From Rhizophlyctis rosea (Eukaryota; Chytridiomycota; Chytridiomycetes; Rhizophlyctidales; Rhizophlyctidaceae), in the NCBI GenBank assembly GCA_027596075.1, contig JADGJC010000307.1:1-47073 (forward strand): DNA of 47,073 nt. The letters run 5' to 3'. A program made the translations under genes and the position numbers. Below are positions 10,861 through 24,937 of this stretch, one piece after another; position 1 is the first letter of the stretch; each line of letters starts with the position of its first letter. Below the pieces are notes generated by a model. That model was given only the letters and a program-made list of their open reading frames with translations, made no database searches and was not told the DNA's origin.

Positions 10861-13800
10861 TCACCTTCCCCGAACGCCTCGTCCCCGCCCACGATCTGGC
10901 ACAGTCATTGATCCCCTTCCACCACCTCTACTCACTCCCGCCTTCACGGACTGTATTTCTCTCCTTCCTCCGCCAGCCCCTGCCTGCGCCCCTCGTGCTC
11001 TAGTAGCTCCACCACCTCGCACCGCTCCGCCTCTTGCCGCACCTCCTCCCCGTACTGCTCCACCTCTTGCAACCTCCGCTGCCACACCCCTCCCACTTCC
11101 ACCCTCCTTCATAGTCCCACCCCTTCCACCCCTACTCGGTGGCGCCACCTTCTCCCGCATGCGGCTTTTCAGTCGTCCCAAATCTCGCTCCGGATCATCG
11201 TCCTCTTTTCCTCTTCCGGCGAGTTTTGCTCTCGTCGGTGGCGCTAGACCACCACCGGCTGGGGCTGCTTTGAATTTTGCTACTCCTTTTGCTGCTGCTG
11301 TGGGGATTGCGTGTGAGATTGACTTTGTGGATTTCTGCGTTGGAATAGGAGGTTTGGGAGGAAGGAAGCGGACGGGTTTGGTGTTGGGTTCTGCGGATTG
11401 TTTTGATGGTGCTGGTTCTGACGGTGCTGATTTTGATGGTGCTGGTTTTGATGGTGCTTCTTTTGATGGTCCCGATCGTGATGGCGCTCCTTTTGGTGGT
11501 GCTAGTTTTGTTGCAGCAGATTTCGTCGGTGCACCTTTCGCTGGTGTGGACTTGGCTGCAGCCTCTGTTGTTCGCGATGGATTCCGTTTGACAGGTGCTG
11601 TTTCGCCAGGACTTGATTGCCCCAATGATTTATGTTGTGAATTTGTGCCTGCTTGCGTGTTATGTGCCGCTGGGGCTATGGAGCGTCGGAGTGCTGCGGG
11701 TTGTGTTGATTGCTTGCCAGCAGCCACAGGGTGTTCCGGCGCCTCACTGTATTCTGCAAAATGCTCGCCCGCATACTCTTCCGGTGCTTCCGCCTCCTCT
11801 TCAGGTACAGCTTCTGCAGCATGTGGAGCGGGGACAGCCTTTCGCGTTGCCACGGGTTTAGGAGGTTCCTGGGGTGGGCGAAGGGGACCTATTCTAATCC
11901 CCCCAGGTGCTTCTGGCTGTTTCCTACGAGCCTCTAAATGCTGATCTAGGTATCCCTGTGTAGGGGTTTTCATTGCATCCTTCGTATGTCCTCTGTTTTG
12001 CACCGGTTGGCGGTTTTCTGCGATTTGTGGCCCAGGAACTGCAGTCCGTTCTTCAGTTTCCTCAGGTTCGAACCCAGTGACGTGACTTTGCTCGTTGGAT
12101 CCTCCTTCTCCACCATCTAATAGCAAAAACGGATATGAGCCTGAGCGATGCGATTCAAAAATACATCAGAAGGCATACTTCAGTGATCTCGGACGTACCA
12201 GCTAGAGGCTCGACAACCTCTACAAAATATTTCTCCACATGGTGTTTTGCTGTTTTGGGCTTCCCTTCTCTCTCATCTTCCTTCGCGCCCTTGCCGCCCC
12301 CTTCCCTCTTTTTGTTCCTTCCTCGTTCCGGTACTACATCCTCAAAGTCCCACTCCGCGCTGTCCATAATCCCGTCGTCATACTCATCATCTTCATCTAA
12401 TTGGTCCCCTTCTTCCCTGCTTCCTGACCTATCCTTCCCCACACCAACACCCGGGGCAGCCGCCTTTGATGATTTGTCCACCTTTTTGACGGTCGCCGGA
12501 TGAATGAACTCGGCGCCGAGATCAACCTCGGATTTTGATAGGTCTAGGGAACGTAAACGACGGAGGGAGGGTGGGGCGGCTGTTGATGTTGACCGGGTTA
12601 GTTTGTCGTTGGGGATTGGGACGGGTTCTGTTGTTGTTCGCCCGTGACGTCGAGATTTGGGTGGGTGGGTTTTGTCTACATGGTTCTGATGGCCGTGTGT
12701 GATATCGCTTTGGTGTTCGGTGGGTGGGTTTGGGTGTCCAATTGAGTGGGACCGGGATTTAGAAGATTCGTGCGTGTGGTGATGTGTTGGTTCGCCGAAG
12801 GACTGGGATAGGATAGTTTGGAGGTCGTGCGAGGACATGAAAAATTCTTTTGTGCGAGGGTCGAAGTAGACCTTCTTGAGGCCGAGGCGCTCTTGAGTTG
12901 TGTCGTTGCGATTGCGGTTGTGAGGAGGAGAGGGTGTGCGATGTGATGGGTGGGGCTTTGGGTGAGCAGGAGATGTGCCGGGGACATGTTCTGGGGATAT
13001 GTTTGGTGACATGGGGACAAGGTCAATATTTGGGTATGACGTGCGACGGTGGTTATTTGTTGTCGTATGATGTGTTGTTGGTGGTGATGCGTTGAGTTTG
13101 TGGACCGCCGGCGGTTTCGATTTGCTATGTTCAGTGTGTCGACTTGGAGTTGCAATTTTGTCGTCGTGGTTCAGCAGCTCCGCCTGGGCATCACTCTTCT
13201 GCTTTCCAGCTGTGTCATCATCCTTCAACGATCCAAACCATGGTCTTCGTCCTTTTCCCTCTTCTGCTCCTTCTTTATGATTTGGAATGGCTTCGCTAAC
13301 TGGCGGGCGCTCCTTCCCTTTTGGGCGCCCCACTCTTGGAGGGGAATCGGCTATCTTCCGAATCTCTTCTGCTTCTGGTTTAGATCCGCTTGGTTGATCC
13401 ATTGTTTCATCTCCATCACCACCGTCTACAGGCCTGCCTTCATATACCGCCCTTACACCCGAATTCGTTCCCAACTTTGCTTGCTTTCCCTTCTGCTTTA
13501 CACTATCGCCAGAATGTCCTTCTTCATCCGCCCTCGTCTTTGTTTCCATCTCCACTTTCGACTGCCGTCCAAGAGGTTGTGAAGTGATCTCGTCCTTTCC
13601 CGCATTCGCTGCCGTCCTGAGTTTAGATCCACTTTCTTTCGCTTTGTCTGCCTTCGCACCTGCGTCCTTGTCCGCGACTACCTTCAAAGGCGTCTCTTCA
13701 TGATTCGTGCCCTCACTAGGTGTCTCTTTGACCAATGCATTCCCTTTCGCATTCCCACCCGGCTTAGATCCCGCCTCCTTCGGTTTCGGCTCTTCTACTT

Positions 13801-14288
13801 TTGTTCTCCCAAAGAAACTCTTCTTCGGTTTTTGCTTTTGCTCGGGTGCTTTGTCATCCTTGTTCGCAGTATGAACACCTTGAATTCACGGGTTCTTAGA
13901 TAGTGCTCTGCCTCAAAGATTGCGTTAGAGATTGAGACTCACCTTCATCTGCACCCGCTTGTTGCTCACCACCCTTCGTCTCTTTCTTTTTCTCTTTCTC
14001 TTTCTCTTTCTCTTTGTCCTTCATCTTTGCCTCCTCTTTCTCCTTCTGCTTCTGTTTCTCGTTTTCCCTCTTTATCTCCTTCTTCTGCTCCTTTTGCGCA
14101 ATCTTTGTCCGATCAGGCATATCGGGATTCAGAACATCTCGACCAGCGCGGTGCAGCAGCATGGTCAATGAGGGAAAAGTTGGCGGACAAAGAGAATCAA
14201 AATGCGGCAGCGAGTCCATTGGCTCTATGTATGAAATTCGAGCGGCAGCCGCGTCACTATTCCGCTCGTCAATGAAGACACGGATCAT
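10861..14288 (-). CDS. Large low-complexity protein with RGG-rich C-terminus
   Basis: Predicted mostly disordered protein of about 1,093 residues, possibly binding RNA or another polyanion through its tail; no catalytic domain seen. Exons: 13943-14288, 12199-13878, 10861-12116; both introns (65 and 82 bases) are phase 1 and consistent. Regions in order: a short N-terminus (MIRVFIDERN...), a highly charged K/E segment (repeated EKEK, probable helix), a long S/P/H/D-rich middle, a stretch of Ser-Lys-Ala-Pro repeats (units like PSKEA, PSKPA), and a C-terminal region of about 90 residues rich in RGG/RGA (GGAVRGGGAARGG). The strong positive tail follows an acidic/proline-rich part. The start at 14288 is the first ATG after an in-frame stop; a later start at 14162 gives 1,051 residues. 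The opposite strand also stays open for 375 codons, an artefact of codon composition. Confidence 0.72.
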
Positions 14289-14955
14289 CCCCACTTTTGA
14301 TCGGCCGGTTTTGAATGACGCATGGCAAGGGTCCAAATGTCCGGGTCATGCGGCAACGGCAAGCGGGATCTTGGAGTTATTGAATTTCGATCATTTTAAG
14401 GGTTTAGGAGTTGTTAACAGCCTGACCCTCCGCTGGCAGACCCATCCCGTTACCAAACGGGGGAGTGTTGCAATTGCGAAGAAAGGGGCTAAGGGGAGTG
14501 TTGCAATTTGCGAATGGAGCGACTAAGGCGCTTTTTCAGGGTCCGGCCTTATTCTGCGTTGAACAAGAATCGGTCTGCGCCAAAACCGTGCCGCCTGCAT
14601 CATTACTGTTGCGATAGACCAATTAACAGTTGAACATCATAGCAGCAAATTGACACTTGGACATCTCTACTGTATTTACAGCAAAACTAACCCTAACATC
14701 GTCCAAGTTCTCCACGAAACAGACTGCCCCACTATAATATACAAAAACAATGCAAATGGATTATGCATGCGGGCAAACAAAACCCTCCCGCCCCTCATGA
14801 AATCATACAAATAGTCCCGCCAAAATAGTCTAGTCAATAGTCCCGCCAAAGAGTTTCAGAGAAGATGGTAGATGTACCATCTCAAGCTGTCAAAGAAGCC
14901 GCCCCACTGAGATTTCCCCCTCCCCTACTCCCCAACCAACCTCCCACCCCCAACC
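14289..14955. other. Intergenic spacer
   Basis: About 670 bases between the KA1 end of the kinase gene and the start of the RGG-protein gene. A 17-18 base string (AGGGGAGTGTTGCAATT-like) occurs twice near 14460-14515. No gene supported. Confidence 0.4.
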
Positions 14956-17983
<3,028 letters not shown>

Positions 17984-18816
17984 GGTTGAGGGCAGGAGAG
18001 TGGATAGTGGGAGGGTGGGTAGTGGCTACGAAGTGGGTTGGTGGATGATGGATGGTGATAGGAGGTGTGGAAATAAGAAGGGAGTTATGGTGCGAAAGGC
18101 AGCCGTGAACGGAAGAATCAAGCATCAGAAAAGCCTGCCATCCAACGCTACACTCCCCAAAAATATTCCTAAGCAATCAAAGGACGACCCAAAAAGTTAG
18201 TGTGTTTGGATCAATCGGGCCCAAAAGGTGCTGCCCTGAATCAGATGATATGATCGGAGTGAGGGTCCGCGCTTCTTCCCCAACTCCAGGTGGACCGACA
18301 GGTTGTCACGTCGATGGCGGATCGGTGTTTATTTATGGGATGTGGTTCGATGTGATGCGAGAGTGACTGGGAGTTAAGCTAGTGGGAAATCGGTGTGCGG
18401 CGCCCCGATTGTATTTTGTGAGTGGCTATTTTTGGGGACGTGGGTTATGGAGCGTGTATGTTGGCGTGACGTCATTGGGATGAGGGTTGTCGGTGATTCG
18501 GGAGGGAGTTTCGTTAGGGCTATTTTTGTGTCGGAGGAGAGTTACGGTAAAATTCCTAAAGGGATGCTTGCCTCCCTTTCCCTTGCGTATTCTGATATGT
18601 GGGATGAGCAGTGGTGACCAGTTCGTAGGACCCTGAGTCGCGTGTTTGCTGACATAAGCTTGAACTGTGCCTCCAGAACCGGAAGTAAAAGTTACCAACA
18701 GATCTTGTATTAGTTTTCGCTAACAATTAAAATGATCGCCATACACATGTATTGTAAGTCTTCAAAATTCTTTCTAATCGTCTTGACAAAAGCCAGTACA
18801 ATATCAAACCCCTTCA
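17984..18816. other. Intergenic, kinase promoter side
   Basis: About 830 bases between two minus-strand genes. No TATA box close to the kinase start; purine-rich leader. A short plus-strand frame at 18393-18617 has no supporting features. Confidence 0.4.
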
Positions 18817-21107
18817 TCAATCATCACGAAGCTCGAAATCCCGCCAAATCCTCCTATGTTTGATAAACCCAAACTCCCTCCTCCCGTCAACATCATTCTC
18901 ATCCGGGTCATCCCACCCACCCCTCACCTCGCCCCCAATAGCACGACCCAACTCCTCCGCCTGCCTCTCTAACCGCCTCTCTTCCCTCGGGGCGTCATTG
19001 TAGGATGTGTATCGCTCTAGGTCCGCCATCCATGTGATATCGCCCCCGAATTCCGCAAGTAAAGAGGCTAGGGATTTTGCCTCTGGACTGATTTGGAAAG
19101 AGGTGTCGATGGACGGTGGGGGAGCGTGCGGGTTTCGGCGGTTTCGGTGAGCCGTGTGTCGGGATGCGGCAGTTGATTGAGAGGCTAGCCAGGTCTTTTT
19201 TGTGGTTTGCCAGTAGGTTGAGATGATGTGCATTGGGATGGTGATGTTGAGAGTGTGGTTGTGGGTTTGGGCACATGTTAGGACCGCGCGGAGGGCGGCC
19301 ATGCGCTTTGGGTGAGCAAAAGGGAGAGGTTGATGTTAGTGACTGGGAATGGGAGACGATGGAATTTCATTGAGATATATTCCATACCTGATACCATGGG
19401 AGCTCACCCTCTTCGTCAGTGAATATCCCCATTCCTATACGATCAGCATCCTCCGCCACACCCGCCTTCATCTTCCTAACGCTCCTCTCCAACCCATTCT
19501 GCACCGCCTCCCAAAACCGCTGCTGAGCCGACTCGTTCTGCAACCCCTCCTCGACCTCCTTCCCCCATTGCTCAAACACCCACTCCAAGATTCTATGCGC
19601 GTTTTGGACAACATGCCTGATTCCGACCATGAGCTTCCAAACCATCCAAGCAGCATGCTGTCCCATCCTCCCGCCCAACTCCGCCAAAAACTTCAACATG
19701 CCCAAATCTTTATCATGCCATGCGGCCAGGAATCCGTCGGAGGGATCCGCCCCACATTCCTCCACCAAAAACCGCACCATATCAAAATGTCGATCCCCAA
19801 CAATCACCCTAAGTGGTACCTGCAGACCTGTAACCCCTATATTCTCCCCATCGCAGAACCAGAAACACACAATCCACAACGCGTCCCTGCCTACTACCGG
19901 TCGATCCCGACACAACTCTCTCACAAGTTGTTTGTCCTGGCGTTGTAGAACCCAGGGCAGACACATATTCACATCTGCGCCTTTTTGTACCAGTTCTCGG
20001 ATTAATCGCCGAAAGTTTGCCATCGTGGGTGGATCCACGCCCACAGCAGCACGGAGCTGAGCAAGATCAGAATCTTCATCTTCAATATCCTCATGAGTTT
20101 CGCTGTGACTTCGGGTGCCAAGCTCGTACCGTTCGATCCTTCCAGCTGTAGCGGGTGGAATGGGATCGTGCGGGATGATCATGGGTTGTATGAAGGTGTG
20201 GTGGTAACGGGTGTCGGCTGCGGCGAGGATGAGAGCCGTGTTGAGGATTTCTTGTGGGATTGGAGTGGGCTGGGCGAGGATTTTGGATTGGATCCAGGGG
20301 ATGGAGAGTTCGGCGGAAAAGGCTAGGAGGGCTGCATTTAGTGCGTTTGTTTCTGTGCCGGGGGATATGTCATTGGGTAGTGGGAAGCCGGTTCGGAGAG
20401 AGTCGTATATCATGTCTTTTGTTATGGGTGTGTCTGGGTATGGGGCTGAGAGGAATTTGTGGACGAAGACTAGATGGTGTTGTTCTTCCAGGAGGAAAGC
20501 TCGGCGTAGAAGGACAGCACAAGTGTGGACAAAGTGGGAATGGAAGTCGTCTTGAGAGTTGGCGGGAGGTGCGGTCGATTCGGCCGGTTGGGAAGGTTCT
20601 TCGTGCATGATTGGATCAATGACTGATTCTTCACCTAATCAACGGAACGTTGAATACAACTTTATGACACCAACCTTCGTCAAGTAAACTCATTGATGTC
20701 GGGGTGATCTCAAACCGACGCAGGTTTGTCTTGAGCACCAGTGGATAAATTGCAGAAGACTGGTTCATTTTCAGCGCAAGCTCATAATATCGCAATCTCG
20801 TATCCCGGTATTGTTTGAGATCGGAGTCTGTCTGCATCTCCCAGTGGGCCAACACCTTCAACATGACCGCGCGGTTGGGACATGTAAGGAGGTGAATCAG
20901 GGCGAGGTATTCGTCTTCTGGTGGGAATCCAAAGGTGACTTCGTTTAGCAAGACTTGGGGGAGAAGAAGGAGATCATTTTTTGGAGATAGGCCTTTGAGC
21001 GCTTTGCAAGTTTGGGACAGGTGGAGCAGGTCGAATATGGAGGGGAGGAACGTTGCAGTTCTGCAGGAAAGTTCCCAGGGGCAAGTCAGCAGAGTATGTG
21101 GGAACAT
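18817..21107 (-). CDS. F-box-like / degenerate ankyrin-repeat protein
   Basis: Predicted protein of 722 residues, possibly a substrate-recognition subunit. Exons: 20675-21107, 19388-20634, 18817-19305; introns of 40 and 82 bases, phases 1 and 0, consistent. The first intron is unusually short (40 bases, GTTGGT...TTAG) but restores the frame exactly. Residues 9-40 read as an F-box-like motif (CPWELSCRTATFLPSIFDLL, then LSQTCKALKGL). The middle of exon 2 carries weak ankyrin-like units (LIRELVQKGADVNM, MVRFLVEECGADPSDGF, DLGMLKFLAELGG). The C-terminus is polar and acidic. It resembles in style the ankyrin protein at 33303-34589, suggesting a shared fungal family of F-box/ankyrin proteins. The substrate is unknown. 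F-box assignment is by pattern only. Confidence 0.7.
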
Positions 21108-21294
21108 GGCTTGCAGGTTTGAGGTGGTCGAGACAAGATTAAATAGGGTAGAGAGGCAAAGGGAGTTGCAAAGTCACAAAGACTCGGGTGTGTGTGGGAG
21201 TTTGCCGACCTTGCCCGGAGGAATATGTAGGGTATAGTGGAAGAAGGAAGATGAGAGGAAAAGAACCCAAGATGGATGGGGAGGGGGACTGCAA
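21108..21294. promoter_or_regulatory. Divergent promoter region
   Basis: A 187-base gap (up to about 445 bases if the plus-strand gene starts at 21553) between two divergently transcribed genes, so it must serve both. No clear TATA box. Confidence 0.35.
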
Positions 21295-22962
21295 ATGCAG
21301 AAAATCGTTTATGTCCAGCCCATGGCCTTTTGGCCACGCAATTCAACCCACGTTTCCCGAGACTGGTGGAGTGGCTTGGCTCCAGAAGTAATTTTAAGGG
21401 TCCTTGCAACGCTGGACATTGAATCTTGTGGAGAAACTGGGCAACTTGAACTTGGCATCCCACATTTTCATCGCCTCACCTCAAAAATCACATGTAGTAA
21501 ACGTGGTAAGGTGGTACAAACCGGTGTAGTAGTGTTACGGATTTCATTAGGGATGAAGAAGTCCTTTGTTTTATCGACAACAAACAGAAGAAAGTCGCTC
21601 GATCACAAAATTGGCCACCCACCCACCTCTCGCAGACCTTCAGACCCAAAGGACAAAACCTCGAATGACCAGTCGGCATCCACCACACCTCGGACTCTTT
21701 CACAGGGTCGGTTATCTACCTCCCTTCCCAAGATTAGCTCCAATGCAGCCCTCACGTCCAATAGCAACTTGACACATCGGTCCAGTGAGAAGCTTGACCA
21801 GACACAACGACTGCCCTCTTTGCCGGCTCTTGCGTCGGCTCAGAGTGTTTCCCCAAAGGCGGAAAGGGCACGAGCCGTTCAGCAAAAGGCATCAAAGCAG
21901 AGAATTCAGCCCACAAAGAAAAATATACATGACAGAACTGGTACAGCCTCGCAGGATACGAAGTTGAATTTGACCGGCAGTCACTTGGAAGGACGCCCTA
22001 CGCCCATCTCTCAGTCGCGAAGTGTTGCGGCACCACATTCTCGTGCAGTCGGTAAAGCACCAGCGGCGCAAAGTGCTAGGATCAGGCCTGGAAAGGCAGA
22101 CGCAAAAGCAAGGGCTGCCAGAATTAAAGCTGACAATGCAACAGCAGCTACGACAAACGGCTCCTCGACCGCGGAATCATCATCGCAAATAGCGGTAGCA
22201 GAAGTTGTCGATGCACCTCCATTGCAATCAAACCTTGGCGACTCCTCTGGTATTTCAGACAAACCCACAAAAGTCTACGCCGCGCCTCATCAACCCCAAT
22301 CCTCTTTCAAACCCGCTTACGCACCCACCAGCACCTCAAACTCATCAAACCCACCAAATATTGACCCTCCACCAGACCCAAAACCTCTCACCCGCATCCT
22401 CCGCAAAATCTCCATCCTCCACCTCCCGCAAACAATCCACCCAATCCTCTCCCACCCCATCCGCCCCTACACACCCCTTATCATCGACCGCTCCCGACGA
22501 GCAGATCTCTTCTTCCAGTACTCCTCTGAGTTTCAGGGTATATTCATTGAAGCGAAGAAAATCCTGCTGGACACTTTAGTCCATAAGCGCATCACAATGG
22601 ACGAAACTCTCGCATCTCTCCGCCAAACCCTCGTCGCAGCAATGAAATACGGTCGTGCCCTGATCATATCCCTTTCCGACTCCGCTACGGATTTCCGTAC
22701 ACGATTCACACACCCAGACTTCTTCCCTGCTTACACCGTCATGACGCAGGGTGGACGGTTGATTGCTAAAGAGGAGAATTGGAAAAAGGTTGTGAGGGAA
22801 GGGGATTTGGAGAATGGGTGTTTTGTGGTTAGGGAAGGGTTTTGTGTTATTGTTACTAGTATGTTTTTGCTGGAGGATTATGAGGAGTTTTTGAGGGGGG
22901 CTGTGCCGTTGGAGGAGATGTGTCCGGTTTATGTGAAGCCTGAGGAGGGTGGGGAGGTCTGA
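21295..22962 (+). CDS. Basic/disordered protein with folded C-terminal domain (IQANK1-like by resemblance)
   Basis: Single-exon gene, 555 residues from the first ATG (21295) or 469 from the ATG at 21553 (MKKSFVLSTT), which I think equally likely because residues 1-86 look unlike the rest, apart from an F-box-like scrap (LAPEVILRVLATLDIES). The middle (about 100-350) is Ser/Lys/Ala-rich and disordered, with an alanine/arginine-rich patch. The last 190 residues are more ordered: LLIIDRS-type strand (TPLIIDRSRRADLFFQYSSE), then helices, AAMKYGRALIISLSDSATDF, and a final segment with VVREGFCVIVTSMF. This order of a short strand with Asp, a helix, and a second strand after a basic helix resembles the C-terminal region of IQ/ankyrin proteins such as IQANK1; this is recall of a pattern, not a search. 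Function unknown. Confidence 0.65.
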   Translation: MQKIVYVQPMAFWPRNSTHVSRDWWSGLAPEVILRVLATLDIESCGETGQLELGIPHFHRLTSKITCSKRGKVVQTGVVVLRISLGMKKSFVLSTTNRRKSLDHKIGHPPTSRRPSDPKDKTSNDQSASTTPRTLSQGRLSTSLPKISSNAALTSNSNLTHRSSEKLDQTQRLPSLPALASAQSVSPKAERARAVQQKASKQRIQPTKKNIHDRTGTASQDTKLNLTGSHLEGRPTPISQSRSVAAPHSRAVGKAPAAQSARIRPGKADAKARAARIKADNATAATTNGSSTAESSSQIAVAEVVDAPPLQSNLGDSSGISDKPTKVYAAPHQPQSSFKPAYAPTSTSNSSNPPNIDPPPDPKPLTRILRKISILHLPQTIHPILSHPIRPYTPLIIDRSRRADLFFQYSSEFQGIFIEAKKILLDTLVHKRITMDETLASLRQTLVAAMKYGRALIISLSDSATDFRTRFTHPDFFPAYTVMTQGGRLIAKEENWKKVVREGDLENGCFVVREGFCVIVTSMFLLEDYEEFLRGAVPLEEMCPVYVKPEEGGEV

Positions 22963-23671
22963 TGGGCTTGACTTGGGAAAGCTGTCACCCGGCTTTCGTG
23001 AGTTGTCAGAAGAGTGTAGGTATGGAGAATGTGTGCTATTCTATATAGTTTACATAGATGAGCTCCAGATTAGAATTGCAACGTCACTTTCGGTACCATC
23101 AGGTGGTCTGTAGTTGTTTGCTCTCAATTGCGTGCTGTCGATCATAGCTTTTGGCACCCGAGACGTATGATGCCATGATGGCTCAAATGTTCTGTCTTTT
23201 GGATGGCGTTGGGTGAGGGATCATGGTTTCGTATTGTATGGTTTCGTATTGGATGAGTTGGACATCTGATGAGAGTTGAGGCACTGAGGAACGCAACCAA
23301 ATTGAATAAGCTGGTTTCCTGCTACATGTGAAAGGGGGTCGATACCGCCCGTGAATCCACCGTTCAAGAAGACGGCAGTGGCAATTTTGAGACATCACGT
23401 TGTGTACTTTGATTGACGTTCCATTGTCTTGATTGTCCCATTTCTTTTGGCTGGACATTGTACAGAGCTGGACAAGCAAACAAAGAGCGAGGGATCTGTG
23501 TGCACGAAAATCCTGCTAACAAGTGAACGAAAGTCCAATCTTTCCCAACCACATCTTTGCGCGCATGTATTTACAAATTCTTGCATTCCTTCAAATGAAT
23601 CTTTGAGGCTGATCTTCGTGTCTATTTACAATCCTGCCCACAATTTCCCCATGACGAAAGGCCGTGCGGCA
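22963..23671. other. Convergent intergenic region
   Basis: About 700 bases between the 3' ends of the gene ending at 22962 (+) and the zinc-finger gene (-). A 12-base direct repeat (GTTTCGTATTG) occurs twice at about 23225-23250. No gene supported. Confidence 0.4.
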
Positions 23672-24345
23672 CTATTTGTATCCCTCCCATCTCATATGAA
23701 GACCGCTGTGGAAACATGCATAGGAGTTGGTACTTGAAAGTTCGGTATCCTGTGATATGCTGACAACAACCCACCGTATATGTGCAATTACTGAACCCCA
23801 ACCTTCAAACTTTGCGCCATCTCTCTTACGACTAGCTCCGCATATAGGACACATATATCCTCTAATGACGACTGTGCCGTCATGTTTACCGCCCCCCTGA
23901 AGAACCTTGTTGACCTTGTCCAACTCGGCGCGAGTTGTTTGGAGCTGGTCACGGAAGATGTCCCGCTCAGCTGCTATGGAGTTCTTCTGCGAGGTTAGGC
24001 GTTGGTTGTCTTTTGACACGGTGTCTCGTTCCAATTGGAGGGTGGATATTTGCTGCCTGAGAGCTTCGATGTCAACTTCTGAGGCTGCGAGTGTGGTTGC
24101 GCCGCTGCTATGGTTCTCCAAGTTTGTCTGCCGTGCCTGAATGATCTCTATCTTCTTAGGCCCGTCGAATGCATTTTCCCAGTCCTCCTTTTCGTCATCT
24201 GAATCCGAGTCGGCCAGCATGCCAGGGATGTTTGGCTCTAACTGTTTGCTCTTGAGATGATAGTCAGCAACTTCCGAGGTTCATGTCCAATCCGCAACGG
24301 CTCACATACCTCCGAGTCCATAATCGGCCCTTTCCGTGCTGTCAT
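23672..24345 (-). CDS. Small coiled-coil protein with one C2H2 zinc finger
   Basis: Predicted 181-residue protein. Exons: 24310-24345, 23775-24250, 23672-23705. Order: short N-terminus, acidic patch (ADSDSDDEKEDWENAF), a coiled coil over about residues 65-120 (heptad-like leucines in IEALRQQISTLQLERDTV and following), then CPICGASRKRDGAKFEGWGS and AHIRGLH, a C-x2-C-x20-H-x4-H finger. The second intron (23706-23774) is 69 bases, a multiple of three and without a stop, so the unspliced reading is also open; only splicing brings the second histidine to finger distance. The first ATG at 24345 follows no earlier in-frame start. The acidic patch plus coiled coil plus finger suggests a nuclear or scaffold role, but the family is not recognised. 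Confidence 0.72.
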
Positions 24346-24783
24346 TATGTTTGTTTATCTGTGTCGCTAGGGCAGAGAGAGTGATGGTTTCGCCGGTGAT
24401 GACCCCGTGAAATAGGAGCAAAGGAGCACGAGAGAACGAGCAGAATCATTCCCCGCTCTGCTGCTTCCTGAACTTGACACGCTTAAATTTTATTGCGCTT
24501 GTTGTGGTGGCCTGCAAGGCTTAACCTGGGGTGAACCATTCTCAAAATTGGCCCATGCCTCAGTTACTTCAGTTGCCAACTTGCCTCCCAATGTGATGAC
24601 CACAAACGCACTCTTTGCATGAAGCTTGGAGAACCCGCCCAGGAGGCACAGTCACGAACCCTCTGGCCCGGATCAAAAGCCTCTTGCGCATAAAGATTCG
24701 CTTCCATCCAACCGCAAGGTCCGCAACTGCATGGAACCAAAAGCACCGAAGACTTACCCCCCGTCAGAGCACGGCGGATTTTC

Positions 24784-24790
24784 TATAAAA
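24784..24790 (+). promoter_or_regulatory. TATA box
   Basis: TATAAAA, 154 bases before the ATG at 24938 of the seven-exon coiled-coil gene, on the same strand. Confidence 0.4.
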
Positions 24791-24937
24791 TTTGATGGAA
24801 CTGCACTCCCTTTTGAAATGTCAATTTCGTCCAGCACGCCTATCATACAAGATTGACATCTCCTCGGACCCGGTCCATACAACAATACCTCACCACCCGC
24901 AAAGAAGCCGAAGGCTGCAATCTGGGTCAACACCAAA

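Noticed and set aside
10817..11944. 375-codon plus-strand open frame
   Set aside because: It is the antisense of the RGG/Ser-Lys-Ala-Pro region; G/C-rich codon bias leaves the opposite strand open. The minus-strand exons join in phase and have a coherent composition.
12060..12080. GGTTCGAACCC, a tRNA T-arm-like string
   Set aside because: It lies in a coding exon (codes for FEPE on the minus strand) and no acceptor stem or anticodon arm surrounds it.
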